DNA from: Mycolicibacterium sp. CBMA 234
GTDB lineage: Bacteria; Actinomycetota; Actinomycetes; Mycobacteriales; Mycobacteriaceae
DNA length: 64,000 nucleotides
Reading direction: 5' to 3'
Assembly (NCBI RefSeq): GCF_009729415.1
Contig: NZ_MPKW01000024.1
Coordinates: forward strand, 62,001 to 126,000
Positions 33,132 to 41,199 of this stretch are shown here, in pieces (position 1 is the stretch's first letter; every line of letters starts with the position of its first letter). The notes under the pieces were generated by a model that searched no databases, was not told where the DNA came from, and worked only from the letters and a program-made list of their open reading frames with translations. The position numbers and the translations under genes were made by a program.

Positions 33132-34411
33132 TCCCGGGCCAGGGCCCGGGCCCCGACCAACGCCACCAACATCACCGAAACACACTGCAACCCGGTGTCT
33201 TTCAGGCCCCAGCCGACGGATGCCAACGTCGCGGCGCCGGCGATCATCAGCAGCGTGCCGACGGCCGCGCTGCGCCAACCCGGCGCAGACACGCGGCCAC
33301 CGTCCCACAGCGGCAGCGGGTTGTTCTCCAGCGGCCGCAGCAGCAGGAAAAGCCCGGCAACCAACGCTGCCATGAGCGTCACCTGGTAGACGCTCACGAC
33401 CAGGAAGTGCGGCTGGCCGGGGTAGCGGGGCAGGCCCGCCAGGTCGAAGGCCAGATGCATGCCGAGCAGGGCGGGCATGTGCCACAGGTACAGGGTCATG
33501 GCGCCGGTGTTGCCGATCACCGCGAGGCGCCAGACCTGTGGCCGGGCGGCCCAGCGGCTGATGGCCGGGGCAGCGGCAATGGCGAACGCGCACATCATGA
33601 TTGCGTGACCGGCCAGCAGCAGTGACGGCGGCGTCATGTTCTTGATGTGCTGGGTCTCGATGCCGACGAGGCTCAGCTCGTAGGGGCCGACCCAGACCAT
33701 CGCGACATTGACGGCCAGCATCGCGAGGCCGACGCGCAGCGCCGTTGCCGTGGTCAGCAGTCCGCGGCGGTACGCCACCCCGAACATGCCGGGGATCAGC
33801 CACACCACGAAGTTCACATAGCCCAGCGCCGACCAGGCGTGGTCGTTGATACGAATGGCGTCGACCACCGCGATCAGTGCGTAGGTGCCAGCTACCGCTG
33901 CCACGAGCTGGGCGGTCGTGGTGATCCGGACCAACAGCGGGACCGCGGCCAGCACCATGACGTAGGCGCCCAGGAACCACAACAGCTGAATGCTGATGCC
34001 GGCGATGGGCTCGTAGACGTGGATCGGCAGCAGCGGCCTGAGCACCGCCAGCGCCGCCGCCCAGAAAGCCAGGTAGTAGAACACTGGCCGGTACAGCCGG
34101 GTGCAGCGCTTGAGCAGCCAGCCGCCCCAGCTCATGCCGCTGCGATAGGACCCGGCCGACGCGGCGACGCCGGCGAAGAAGAACAGCGGCATGATCTGGA
34201 ACACCCAGGTCAGTGCCTGGAACACCACCGATGTAGTGAGCAGGTTGCCCCAGCGGAACACGTCATGATCGATCATGCTGGTCGCCATGACGGTGTGTCC
34301 GACGACGACGCCGATCAGCGAGGCGATGCGGATGACGTCGATGGCGCGGTCACGGTCGACCGGGGTGCGCTGCGCGATTTCGGCAGCCGAAGGGAAGACG
34401 CGGGTGCTCAT
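33128..34411 (-). CDS. Acyltransferase 3 family membrane protein
   Basis: 427 residues with about ten membrane helices. The acyltransferase_3 hallmark is visible: RDRAIDVIRIASLIGVVVGH, where the early Arg and the His of VVGH are expected catalytic residues, then MPLFFFAGVAAS. Enzymes of this family O-acetylate or O-acylate surface glycans and lipids. It is not part of the recalled M. tuberculosis order here and starts the second accessory block. Acceptor unknown. Confidence 0.87.
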   Translation of the reverse strand: MSTRVFPSAAEIAQRTPVDRDRAIDVIRIASLIGVVVGHTVMATSMIDHDVFRWGNLLTTSVVFQALTWVFQIMPLFFFAGVAASAGSYRSGMSWGGWLLKRCTRLYRPVFYYLAFWAAALAVLRPLLPIHVYEPIAGISIQLLWFLGAYVMVLAAVPLLVRITTTAQLVAAVAGTYALIAVVDAIRINDHAWSALGYVNFVVWLIPGMFGVAYRRGLLTTATALRVGLAMLAVNVAMVWVGPYELSLVGIETQHIKNMTPPSLLLAGHAIMMCAFAIAAAPAISRWAARPQVWRLAVIGNTGAMTLYLWHMPALLGMHLAFDLAGLPRYPGQPHFLVVSVYQVTLMAALVAGLFLLLRPLENNPLPLWDGGRVSAPGWRSAAVGTLLMIAGAATLASVGWGLKDTGLQCVSVMLVALVGARALARD

Positions 34412-34450
34412 GCCTTTGAACGTAAGGGCCGCACCCCTAGGTATTGCTAC

Positions 34451-35626
34451 TCAATTCTGCTCTGAACTGCGGCGTTCCTCCCACAGGACGGCGCCCAGGC
34501 AGATTGCCGCCAGCGCCGCGATGATGACGGCGAAGCTGACCCCGGCGGCCTGCAGGCCCCAGTGTTGGGCGGCGAATCCGAGGCTGACCACCGGCAGCGA
34601 GATCGCCACGTAGGCCACCACGAAGTACGTCGAACTGACCTCGGCGCGCCGCTCCGTCGGGGTGCCCTCGACGACGGCGGCCAGGCCCCGGCTGAAGCTG
34701 ATGCCCTGTCCGGCGCCGGCGACCACCGCGGCAGCGAGCAGGCCGGCAAGCGACGAGAACTGCAGTGCCACAGCCAGAATCACCATGCCTGCCACCAGGA
34801 TGGCGCAGCCCACCGCGACGGCCCGCTGCGGATCGAGGCGTCGTCCGGCGAGCTGAGCGGCCGCGGAGGCGACGAAGATCGATGACGCCACGGCTCCGCT
34901 GACGGCGTGGTTGTCGATGCCGATGACACTGCTGACGAAGGATGGGGCGACGGCAGTGAACAAGCCCATGACGGCGAACCCTGCGAAGGCTGCGGTGGCC
35001 GCCAGGACGAACGTCTGCCGCACTTCGGCGGGCACCGACAACCGCTGGAAACCGATACGTCCACTGCGGCTGGAGGTCTCGGGCACCAGCCACACCGCTG
35101 CGATGGCCAGCACCGCCAACACGATGTGCACGACGAACGGCAGCTGCATCGGATGCGGCAGGTACTGCACCATCAGGCCGGCGAGCACAGGCCCCGCACC
35201 CAGCCCACCGATGTTGGCGATGGTGGCGCCGGCCGCGGCTTGGTCCCGTTTGGCTTCCGGCACGGATTCGACGACCGCGGCCGTCGCGGTGCCGGTGAAG
35301 ATGCCCGCCGACAGCCCGGACAGCAGCCGGCCCAGGAGCAGTAATGGCACGCTGTCGGCGTTCAAGAAGACGACGGCGCTGGCGATGGCGGCGACGGCCC
35401 CGGCGATCAGTACCGGCCGTCGGCCGATGGCGTCGGACCAGCGGCCGAACAGCAGCAGCGCAGCCAGCACGCCGAGGGCGTAGGCCGCGAAGATCACCGT
35501 CGTCGTCAGGACCGCGAAGTGCAGGTCGTGCGCGTAGAGCGCGTAGATCGGCGTCGGGAGCGTGGTGCCCAGCATGACGGCGGCGAAAGCATAGGCCAGC
35601 AGCGGGAATCCCAGGCGCGAGGTCAC
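34451..35626 (-). CDS. MFS transporter, sugar/drug efflux type
   Basis: 391 residues from a GTG at 35626 that places the first helix at the N-terminus (LGFPLLAYAFAAVMLGTTLP); the frame could also start at 35677. Twelve hydrophobic segments and the motif A loop GRWSDAIGRRPVLI are visible. The type resembles drug or arabinose efflux permeases. It lies 39 bases beyond the acyltransferase start on the same strand, so the two could be co-transcribed (transporter first). Confidence 0.8.
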   Translation of the reverse strand: MTSRLGFPLLAYAFAAVMLGTTLPTPIYALYAHDLHFAVLTTTVIFAAYALGVLAALLLFGRWSDAIGRRPVLIAGAVAAIASAVVFLNADSVPLLLLGRLLSGLSAGIFTGTATAAVVESVPEAKRDQAAAGATIANIGGLGAGPVLAGLMVQYLPHPMQLPFVVHIVLAVLAIAAVWLVPETSSRSGRIGFQRLSVPAEVRQTFVLAATAAFAGFAVMGLFTAVAPSFVSSVIGIDNHAVSGAVASSIFVASAAAQLAGRRLDPQRAVAVGCAILVAGMVILAVALQFSSLAGLLAAAVVAGAGQGISFSRGLAAVVEGTPTERRAEVSSTYFVVAYVAISLPVVSLGFAAQHWGLQAAGVSFAVIIAALAAICLGAVLWEERRSSEQN

Positions 35627-35714
35627 GGATCGAGTTTGGAGCACGGGTGGGGCAACGTTGGCGGGGCCTGCTGGCATTCCGCGCCGGCGCGGTTTGGCCG
35701 TACTGCGGCTGCCT

Positions 35715-36245
35715 TCAGCGGACGGTGCGGGGTGGCGCGGGCGACGTCACGACCACGACGACGGCGGTCTCGTCGCCGACCTGGCGCAGTTTGTGCTGCG
35801 TGGTGGCGTCGAAATAGGCGCAGTCACCTGCCGCCAGCTCCACCAAGCGGCCGTCGTAATTGAGTTCGACGGTTCCGGAGTGGACGAACACGAACTCCTG
35901 ACCGGGATGCGTCGGGTGGGAATGGGTGGAGAACTGGCGGCCCGGGCGAACCACGAACGGCGACATGGCCTTACCGAGCATCCCCGCCGCGATGGCGTGA
36001 TTGCGGGCGGTGCCGCGCTCGGACGCGCGCTCGACAGTGAACGTGCTCACTTCGGGATCGTCGGAAAAGAGTTGTGCCACATCGACATCGAGGGTTCGAG
36101 AGATTTTCAGCGCGGCGGCGATCGACGGCACGCTTTGGCCGCGTTCGACTTTCGACAGGTAGCTCTTGGTCAGCCCGGTGCCGGCTGCCAGCTCGTCGAG
36201 CGTCATCCCGCGTTGCTGGCGCACCGTACGCAACAAGCCACTCAC
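35715..36245 (-). CDS. XRE-family regulator with C-terminal cupin domain
   Basis: 176 residues from the GTG at 36245. Residues 1-60 form a lambda-repressor-like helix-turn-helix (MTLDELAAGTGLTKSYLSKV) and residues 95-170 a small-molecule-binding cupin with HSHPTHPGQEFVFVHSG and the second motif GDCAYFDATTQHKLR. It is divergent from the aldolase gene, so it probably controls the aldolase-DapA-like operon; a good dyad lies between them. A longer frame exists but the extra N-terminus would cross the operator. Confidence 0.88.
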   Translation of the reverse strand: MSGLLRTVRQQRGMTLDELAAGTGLTKSYLSKVERGQSVPSIAAALKISRTLDVDVAQLFSDDPEVSTFTVERASERGTARNHAIAAGMLGKAMSPFVVRPGRQFSTHSHPTHPGQEFVFVHSGTVELNYDGRLVELAAGDCAYFDATTQHKLRQVGDETAVVVVVTSPAPPRTVR

Positions 36246-36271
36246 GATGCTGAGAATAGCCCATTGACTGC

Positions 36272-36307
36272 ATGACACTTTGTGTCCTATGGTCTGCAAT
36301 GTGTCAT
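36272..36307. promoter_or_regulatory. Operator-like dyads between the XRE-cupin and aldolase genes
   Basis: gacac-ttt-gtgtc at 36274-36286 is a perfect short palindrome, and atgacac (36272-36278) pairs with gtgtcat (36301-36307) over a longer spacing, giving three half sites. The region is AT-rich and sits in the divergent promoter, so it is the likely binding site of the XRE-cupin regulator. Confidence 0.55.
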
Positions 36308-36346
36308 TGAAGGTGCAATCACGCACCGGGCCTGAGGGGAGTTCGG

Positions 36347-37132
36347 ATGAGCGACACCATGCATGATTCGAAGAGTGAACTGATGCAGCGTGCCGAGGAA
36401 GGGCTGCATCGTCATATCGCGGAGTCCGATCTGACGGTCCGCGAGAAGCTGGCGCTGACCTGCCGGGCCCTGTTCGACGCCGGTCACGACTCGGGCCTGG
36501 CCGGGCAGATCACCGCCCGCGCCGAGGAGCCCGGCACCTACTACACGCAACGGCTGGGTCTGGGCTTCGACGAGATCACGGCCGGCAATCTGCTGATCGT
36601 CGACGAGGACCTCAACGTCCTCGAGGGTGACGGAATGGCCAACCCCGCCAACCGTTTTCACTCATGGATCTACCGGGCGCGGCCGGATGTCAACTGCATC
36701 GTGCACACGCACCCGTTCCACGTCGCGGCGCTCTCGATGCTGGAAGTCCCCCTGGCGGTGTCACAGATGGACATCGCGCCGTTGTACGACGACTGTGCCT
36801 TCCTGGCGGACTGGCCGGGGGTGCCCGTGGGCAACGAAGAAGGCGAGATCATCTCCGGCGCGCTGGGGGACAAGAAGGCGATCCTGTTGGCCCATCACGG
36901 TCAGGTGGTGGCCGGGGCCAGCGTCGAGGAAGCCTGCTCGCTGGCCGTCCTCATCGAACGCGGCGCCAAGCTCCAGCTGGCTGCCATGGCTGCCGGCCCC
37001 ATCGCGCCGCTGCCCGACCGGCTGGCCCGCGAGGCCCACGACTGGACGCTGACCCCCAAGCGCAGCGCCGCCAATTTCGCCTATTACTCGCGGCGCGCCC
37101 TGGTGCGCCACCCCGACGCCCTCGACCGCTGA
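36347..37132 (+). CDS. Class II aldolase/adducin family protein
   Basis: 261 residues, ATG preceded by GAGGGGAG. Zinc ligands are visible in HTHPFH and in the later AHHGQVVAG, and the phosphate-type loop region has DSGLAGQITARA. Members are aldolases, epimerases or decarboxylases acting on small hydroxy-keto acids. The absence of a sugar-kinase neighbour and the presence of a DapA-like lyase immediately downstream (25 bases) point to catabolism of a hydroxy acid that yields pyruvate, which is inference. Confidence 0.85.
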   Translation: MSDTMHDSKSELMQRAEEGLHRHIAESDLTVREKLALTCRALFDAGHDSGLAGQITARAEEPGTYYTQRLGLGFDEITAGNLLIVDEDLNVLEGDGMANPANRFHSWIYRARPDVNCIVHTHPFHVAALSMLEVPLAVSQMDIAPLYDDCAFLADWPGVPVGNEEGEIISGALGDKKAILLAHHGQVVAGASVEEACSLAVLIERGAKLQLAAMAAGPIAPLPDRLAREAHDWTLTPKRSAANFAYYSRRALVRHPDALDR

Positions 37133-37157
37133 CCAATCCTGGAAGGACCACGAAGTC

Positions 37158-38036
37158 ATGACCGAGATTCACGGCATCATTGCCTACCCCATCACCCCGT
37201 TCACTGCTGACGGCGACAACGTCGACACCGACCGGCTCGCCGCGCTCGTCGACCAGTTGGTCAGCACGGGTGCGCACGCCATCGCGCCGCTGGGCAGCAC
37301 CGGCGAATCGGCGTACCTCACTGAGGATGAATTCGACGCCGTCGTCGACACCACGATCGGGGCTGTGGGCGGCCGCGTTCCGGTGATCGTCGGTGCGTCG
37401 GATCTGACTACTGCCAACACCATTCGACGCGCGCGGTATGCGCACAAGGCCGGCGCGGACGCGCTGATGATCCTGCCGATCTCGTACTGGAAGCTGGGCG
37501 AGCGGGAGATCATCCAGCACTACGCCAGCATTTCGTCGGCCGTGGACTTGCCGATCATGGTGTACAACAACCCGGCCACCAGTGGCATCGACATGGCCCC
37601 TGAATTGCTGGTGCAGATGTTCAACGACATCGACAACGTGCGCATGGTCAAGGAATCCACCGGCGACCTCAACCGGATGCTGCGCATCAAGGAGCTCTCG
37701 GGTGGGTCGCTGCCGTTCTACAACGGCAGCAATCCGTTGGTGCTCGATGCCCTGCTTGCCGGAGCGTCGGGCTGGTGCACTGCCGCACCGAACCTCCGCC
37801 CACAGCCGTGTCTCGATCTGTATGACGCCGTGCGCGGCGGGGATCGGGCGCGGGCGCAAGAGATCTACGACGATCTGGCGCCGCTGCTGCGCTTCATCGT
37901 CGCCGGCGGGTTGCCGACGACCGTCAAAGCCGGATTGCATCTATTGGGGCGCAATGCCGGCGATCCTCGCCCGCCGCTGTTGCCGCTCGACGAGGCCGGC
38001 CGCGCCGAACTCACGGGGCTGCTGGCCGGTGCGTGA
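37158..38036 (+). CDS. DapA/NAL-superfamily lyase
   Basis: 292 residues, TIM barrel of the dihydrodipicolinate synthase/N-acetylneuraminate lyase superfamily. The carboxylate-binding GSTGE is at 46-50, the catalytic tyrosine at Tyr136 (VYNNP) and the Schiff-base lysine at Lys165 (MVKESTGD). The ordinary lysine-pathway dapA is expected in a different context, and coupling to a class II aldolase and XRE-cupin regulator indicates a catabolic aldolase that cleaves a 2-keto-3-deoxy or 4-hydroxy-2-keto acid. Exact substrate unknown. Confidence 0.87.
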   Translation: MTEIHGIIAYPITPFTADGDNVDTDRLAALVDQLVSTGAHAIAPLGSTGESAYLTEDEFDAVVDTTIGAVGGRVPVIVGASDLTTANTIRRARYAHKAGADALMILPISYWKLGEREIIQHYASISSAVDLPIMVYNNPATSGIDMAPELLVQMFNDIDNVRMVKESTGDLNRMLRIKELSGGSLPFYNGSNPLVLDALLAGASGWCTAAPNLRPQPCLDLYDAVRGGDRARAQEIYDDLAPLLRFIVAGGLPTTVKAGLHLLGRNAGDPRPPLLPLDEAGRAELTGLLAGA

Positions 38037-38052
38037 CGGACGGTGAGCGCGG

Positions 38053-38349
38053 CTACTGAACCGGGCAGGCGTATTTCCTGGCGACATCCATCACGCGCTG
38101 CTGCGCTCCGGGGCCGATGACGCCCTGCGCGGCCAGTTCCAGATTTATGTAGCCCGGGATGCCGCCGATGCACGCCTGGTGCGCGACGCGCCACGCGGTG
38201 TCTGGATTCAGGTTGTATCCGTTGCGCTCCAGGCCTTGCATGTACACGTCGAATTCCGGCGTGCCCTGGTCGGGGATGGCGCTGGCCGCCCCGGCTAGGG
38301 CAATAGCGGCAGCCATCGCTGCGAAAAGAGCTGCGACTACACGTCTCAT
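38053..38349 (-). CDS. Secreted DUF732 protein
   Basis: 98 residues with a signal peptide (RRVVAALFAAMAAAIALAGA, cleavage near ASA-IPD) and a DUF732 domain of about 70 residues containing two cysteines (HQACIGG and KYACPV) that can form the conserved disulfide. DUF732 proteins are small exported mycobacterial proteins of unknown role. The region before the start is unusual: a run of ten G lies 7 bases upstream of the ATG, at the ribosome-binding position. The gene is convergent to the DapA-like gene. Confidence 0.88.
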   Translation of the reverse strand: MRRVVAALFAAMAAAIALAGAASAIPDQGTPEFDVYMQGLERNGYNLNPDTAWRVAHQACIGGIPGYINLELAAQGVIGPGAQQRVMDVARKYACPVQ

Positions 38350-38355
38350 GTCCGT

Positions 38356-38365
38356 CCCCCCCCCC
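38356..38365 (-). repeat. G10 homopolymer at the ribosome-binding position of the DUF732 gene
   Basis: Ten consecutive C on the plus strand, read as G10 on the minus strand, 6 bases before the ATG at 38349 and in the place of the Shine-Dalgarno. Runs of this length are slippage-prone, so length variants would change spacing and translation. Confidence 0.7.
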
Positions 38366-38504
38366 TACCGGCATTTCCACCGGTTGTCGGTTACACATTC
38401 GCACACAGGTCCTGCACAGATTTCTGAACCGCCCCGATTTGTGTGCGCCTCGGCGTGTGGCTGCGGCGGATCGCTCCCGCGCCGCGGGGTCCTAAACTGG
38501 CGGG

Positions 38505-39083
38505 ATGTCGAAGCTGCAGCTGGTTCAGGAGCCGTCCGCCGACGCACTGCTGGAGTCCAATCCGTTCGCGCTGCTGGTGGGGATGATGCTCGATCAGCAG
38601 ATTCCGATGGAAGTGGCGTTCGCGGGTCCGAAGAAACTCGAGGACCGGATGGGCGGGCTGGATGCCGTCACCGTGGCTGACTGCAACCCCGACAAGTTCG
38701 CCGAATTGTTCGCGGAAACCCCTGCGGTGCACCGCTTTCCGGGTTCCATGGCCAAGCGGGTGCAGGCGCTGTCGCAGGTGGTTGTCGACGAATACGGCGG
38801 CAACGCGGCGGCTCTGTGGACGACCGGCAACCCCGACGGCAAAGAGGTGCTGCGCCGGCTCAAGGCACTGCCCGGGTTCGGCGAGCAGAAGGCCAAGATC
38901 TTCTTGGCGCTGCTCGGCAAGCAGTACGGCGTGACGCCCGAGGGCTGGCGCCAGGCCGCCGGTGACTACGGCAAGCAGGGCACGCACATGTCGGTGGCCG
39001 ACGTCGTCGACAAGGGCTCGCTGGATCAGGTCCGCGCTTACAAGAAGCAGATGAAGGCCGCCGCCAAAGCGGCAAAAGCCTAG
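38505..39083 (+). CDS. HhH-GPD-type base-excision repair protein (Rv1156-like)
   Basis: 192 residues. The N-terminal half reads FALLVGMMLDQQIPMEVAF, typical of helix-hairpin-helix DNA glycosylases, and LKALPGFGEQKAKIFLALL is the hairpin-helix motif with the GxG turn. The catalytic lysine/aspartate region is degenerate, so glycosylase activity is uncertain. It corresponds to Rv1156. The C-terminus is Lys/Ala-rich (KKQMKAAAKAAKA). Confidence 0.87.
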   Translation: MSKLQLVQEPSADALLESNPFALLVGMMLDQQIPMEVAFAGPKKLEDRMGGLDAVTVADCNPDKFAELFAETPAVHRFPGSMAKRVQALSQVVVDEYGGNAAALWTTGNPDGKEVLRRLKALPGFGEQKAKIFLALLGKQYGVTPEGWRQAAGDYGKQGTHMSVADVVDKGSLDQVRAYKKQMKAAAKAAKA

Positions 39084-39098
39084 GGCTGAACCGGCTTT

Positions 39099-39156
39099 CG
39101 AGCGTGGGGGATTACGAGGGAATTGTGGCAATTTTCCGCGTAATCGCCCACGCACG
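39099..39156. repeat. 58-nt palindromic repeat, copy 1
   Basis: Begins cgagcgtgggggattac and ends with the complementary gtaatcgcccacgc. The stem is long and the interior ggaatt/aatttcc part gives an inner stem. Two further 58-nt copies are at 43644 and 44637, with the same length and same outline. It lies between the convergent HhH-GPD and nitroreductase genes. Confidence 0.8.
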
Positions 39157-39168
39157 ATGTGCCCGCGA

Positions 39169-39831
39169 TCAGAGCGGCAGGCCGTCGAACCGTTCCCGGC
39201 TGGTGAATTCGGCCACCGGACGCCGCGTCAGCTTTGTCACCTGCTTGACCGGCTTGCCCAGTGGCAGCATGCACGCCACCGCGTAGTTGTCCGGGATACC
39301 GAGCAGCTCGCGCACGGCAGGCTCCTGCGCCACCACCATCGTGGTCAGCACGCCGCCGAAGCCTTCGTTGCGCGCGGCCAGCAGAATGCCCCACGCGAAC
39401 GGGTAGATCGACGCGCCGCTGATCACGCCGATGCGATCCAGGTGCTGGTCGAACGCTGCGGCCACGCCGAGATCCAGACACACCACCAGGACCACCTCGG
39501 CGCCCAACAGGGTGCCGCTGACCATGCCGTCGGGTACGGGGGTGGCCTCTACGACCGCGGGATCAACCCCGCAGGGATGCAACGGGTTCCAGGGCCCTTC
39601 ACCGGCGGCGATCTGTGCGATGTACTGCCTGGCGCCAGGTACGGAGAGCTCACCCAGCTTCTTACGTGTCTCGACGTCACGCACCGCGATCACCCGCGCG
39701 CCCTGGCGGTTGCCTCCACTCGGGGCAAACCGCGCGTTGTCGAGGATCCGTTCCAGCACGTCGTCAGGCAGGGGCTCGCCGCTGAACTTACGGACGGCCC
39801 CGGTGGTCCGCATGACGTCGTAGATCTCCAT
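39169..39831 (-). CDS. Nitroreductase family protein
   Basis: 220 residues from the ATG at 39831. The FMN-binding N-terminus DVMRTTGAVRKFSGEPLPDD, the SGGNRQGARV FMN loop and the C-terminal GGVLTTMVV and VACMLPLGKP are characteristic. It probably reduces nitro or quinone substrates, or acts in a cofactor pathway, with FMN and NAD(P)H. The gene is divergent from the DUF1059 gene with 33 bases between starts. In M. tuberculosis a nitroreductase is not part of the recalled order here. Confidence 0.87.
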   Translation of the reverse strand: MEIYDVMRTTGAVRKFSGEPLPDDVLERILDNARFAPSGGNRQGARVIAVRDVETRKKLGELSVPGARQYIAQIAAGEGPWNPLHPCGVDPAVVEATPVPDGMVSGTLLGAEVVLVVCLDLGVAAAFDQHLDRIGVISGASIYPFAWGILLAARNEGFGGVLTTMVVAQEPAVRELLGIPDNYAVACMLPLGKPVKQVTKLTRRPVAEFTSRERFDGLPL

Positions 39832-39864
39832 CCGACCATCATGCGGGTATGGGAAGGTGACCGT

Positions 39865-40014
39865 ATGGCGAAGACACACCTGAATTGCCCCTGCGGCGAA
39901 GCGATCAGCGGCACCGACGAAGACGATCTGGTCGAGAAGGCGCAGACGCATCTGGCCGAGCAGCACCCCGGTCGCGAGTACGACCGAGAGATGATTTTGT
40001 TCATGGCCTACTAG
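39865..40014 (+). CDS. DUF1059 small protein
   Basis: 49 residues, matching the DUF1059 family in size and pattern (HLNCPCGEAISGTDEDDLVEK, HLAEQHPG). Two cysteines in CPC and two histidines could bind a metal. Function unknown. It is followed by a strong terminator at 40026-40063. Confidence 0.85.
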   Translation: MAKTHLNCPCGEAISGTDEDDLVEKAQTHLAEQHPGREYDREMILFMAY

Positions 40015-40025
40015 GCCCAAAAAAC

Positions 40026-40063
40026 AGCGAGCGTGGCTGCCGTCGGGGGCAGCCACGCTCGCT
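40026..40063. terminator. Intrinsic-type terminator between convergent genes
   Basis: Perfect 16-bp stem, arms 40026-40041 and 40048-40063, with 6-base loop, followed by cttgctt. It sits between the DUF1059 gene and the convergent Ala/Pro-rich gene. Confidence 0.9.
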
Positions 40064-40079
40064 CTTGCTTATCGGCCGG

Positions 40080-41156
40080 TTACGGCACCACCGACGAACC
40101 GATGGTGGGCATGAACTGGCACTGCTTCTCGGTCGTCGTCACCTGACCGAAGATCGTCGACATGATGCTGCCCGAGCCGGTGTCGACGATGGCGGTCAGC
40201 GTCGTCGGGCCCTGCGGGTTGATGTCGGCCTGCGGCTTGAGCGTCGCACTGCCCGACTTGCCGGTCGTCAGGTTGACCCAGGTGACGTTCAGCGGCAGCT
40301 TCTGCTCGGCGGCCGGACCCGGCGTGCCGACCGCGGTGAACACGTAGGCGGTCTGGCCGGGCCCGGGGCCCGGGGTCGGAATCTTCGCCGGGCCGGCCAC
40401 GGTGATGGCTGTCGCCAGCACGTTGCCGCCGTCGGCCTGGCAGCCATTGCTGATCGACGGGTACATGAAGTCCTGCGTGATCGGCGTGCCCGGTCCGAAC
40501 GCCCCGGCGGGAGCCGGTGCTGCGGCAGGTGCAGCTGCCGGAGCGGCCTCAGGGGCCGGGACCGTGCCGGCGGATTGGGTGACCGGTGCGGAAACCGGAG
40601 CCGCATCGGGCGCGGGTGCCGGGGCAGGCGCAGCGGCGGGTGCCGGTGCCGGAGCTGCAGCCGGAGCCGCGTCAGGAGCTGCAGCAGGAGCAGGTGCCGC
40701 GGCCGGAGCCGCATCAGGAGCTGCAGCGGGCGCAGGTGCGGCAGCCGGAGCGGCGTCGGGCGCCGGACCAACGGCGTGCACCGGATCGATGCCGGCCGGC
40801 AGGTGTGCCTCCTGGCCCGGAACTGCGCCGGGGGCCGGCACGTGTGCGGAGGCCGGGTCGGCCGCGAACTGGTTCACGGCATTGGCCAGATTCTTCGAAT
40901 CCGACGGTGCGCCCTTGCTGCCGGCGAACGCCCGGGCTGCTGCCATGAGCAGCTCTGCGGCGCCCGCCGGATCAGCGGCGGCCTGCTGGATCACCGGGGC
41001 GAGAGTTTGCATGGCCGGCAGGCCAGGAGCCTGCAGACCGTCGATGGGCAGTGGCAACGGCAACGGCGACGTTGGATCGGCGTGCGCGACGGTGGCCGCG
41101 CTGATCGTGAGTGCAACGGATGCGCCGAGCGCGATGAACAGCTTCCTCGAATGCAT
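40080..41156 (-). CDS. Secreted Ala/Pro-rich protein (Rv1157c-like)
   Basis: 358 residues: signal peptide (KLFIALGASVALTISAATVA, cleavage near AHA-DPT), a short helical region to residue 115, a repetitive Ala/Pro/Asp segment (about 130-220, units like APDAAPAAAPAP), then a compact C-terminal domain (about 225-358) with two cysteines (NGCQAD, EKQCQFM) and beta-strand-like sequence. The layout and position match Rv1157c. The repeat probably spans the wall, presenting the C-terminal domain; function unknown. Confidence 0.85.
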   Translation of the reverse strand: MHSRKLFIALGASVALTISAATVAHADPTSPLPLPLPIDGLQAPGLPAMQTLAPVIQQAAADPAGAAELLMAAARAFAGSKGAPSDSKNLANAVNQFAADPASAHVPAPGAVPGQEAHLPAGIDPVHAVGPAPDAAPAAAPAPAAAPDAAPAAAPAPAAAPDAAPAAAPAPAPAAAPAPAPAPDAAPVSAPVTQSAGTVPAPEAAPAAAPAAAPAPAGAFGPGTPITQDFMYPSISNGCQADGGNVLATAITVAGPAKIPTPGPGPGQTAYVFTAVGTPGPAAEQKLPLNVTWVNLTTGKSGSATLKPQADINPQGPTTLTAIVDTGSGSIMSTIFGQVTTTEKQCQFMPTIGSSVVP

Positions 41157-41199
41157 GTCTCTCCCCGGTTTCGTATTGGTTATCTGGTTACGGTGCGAA

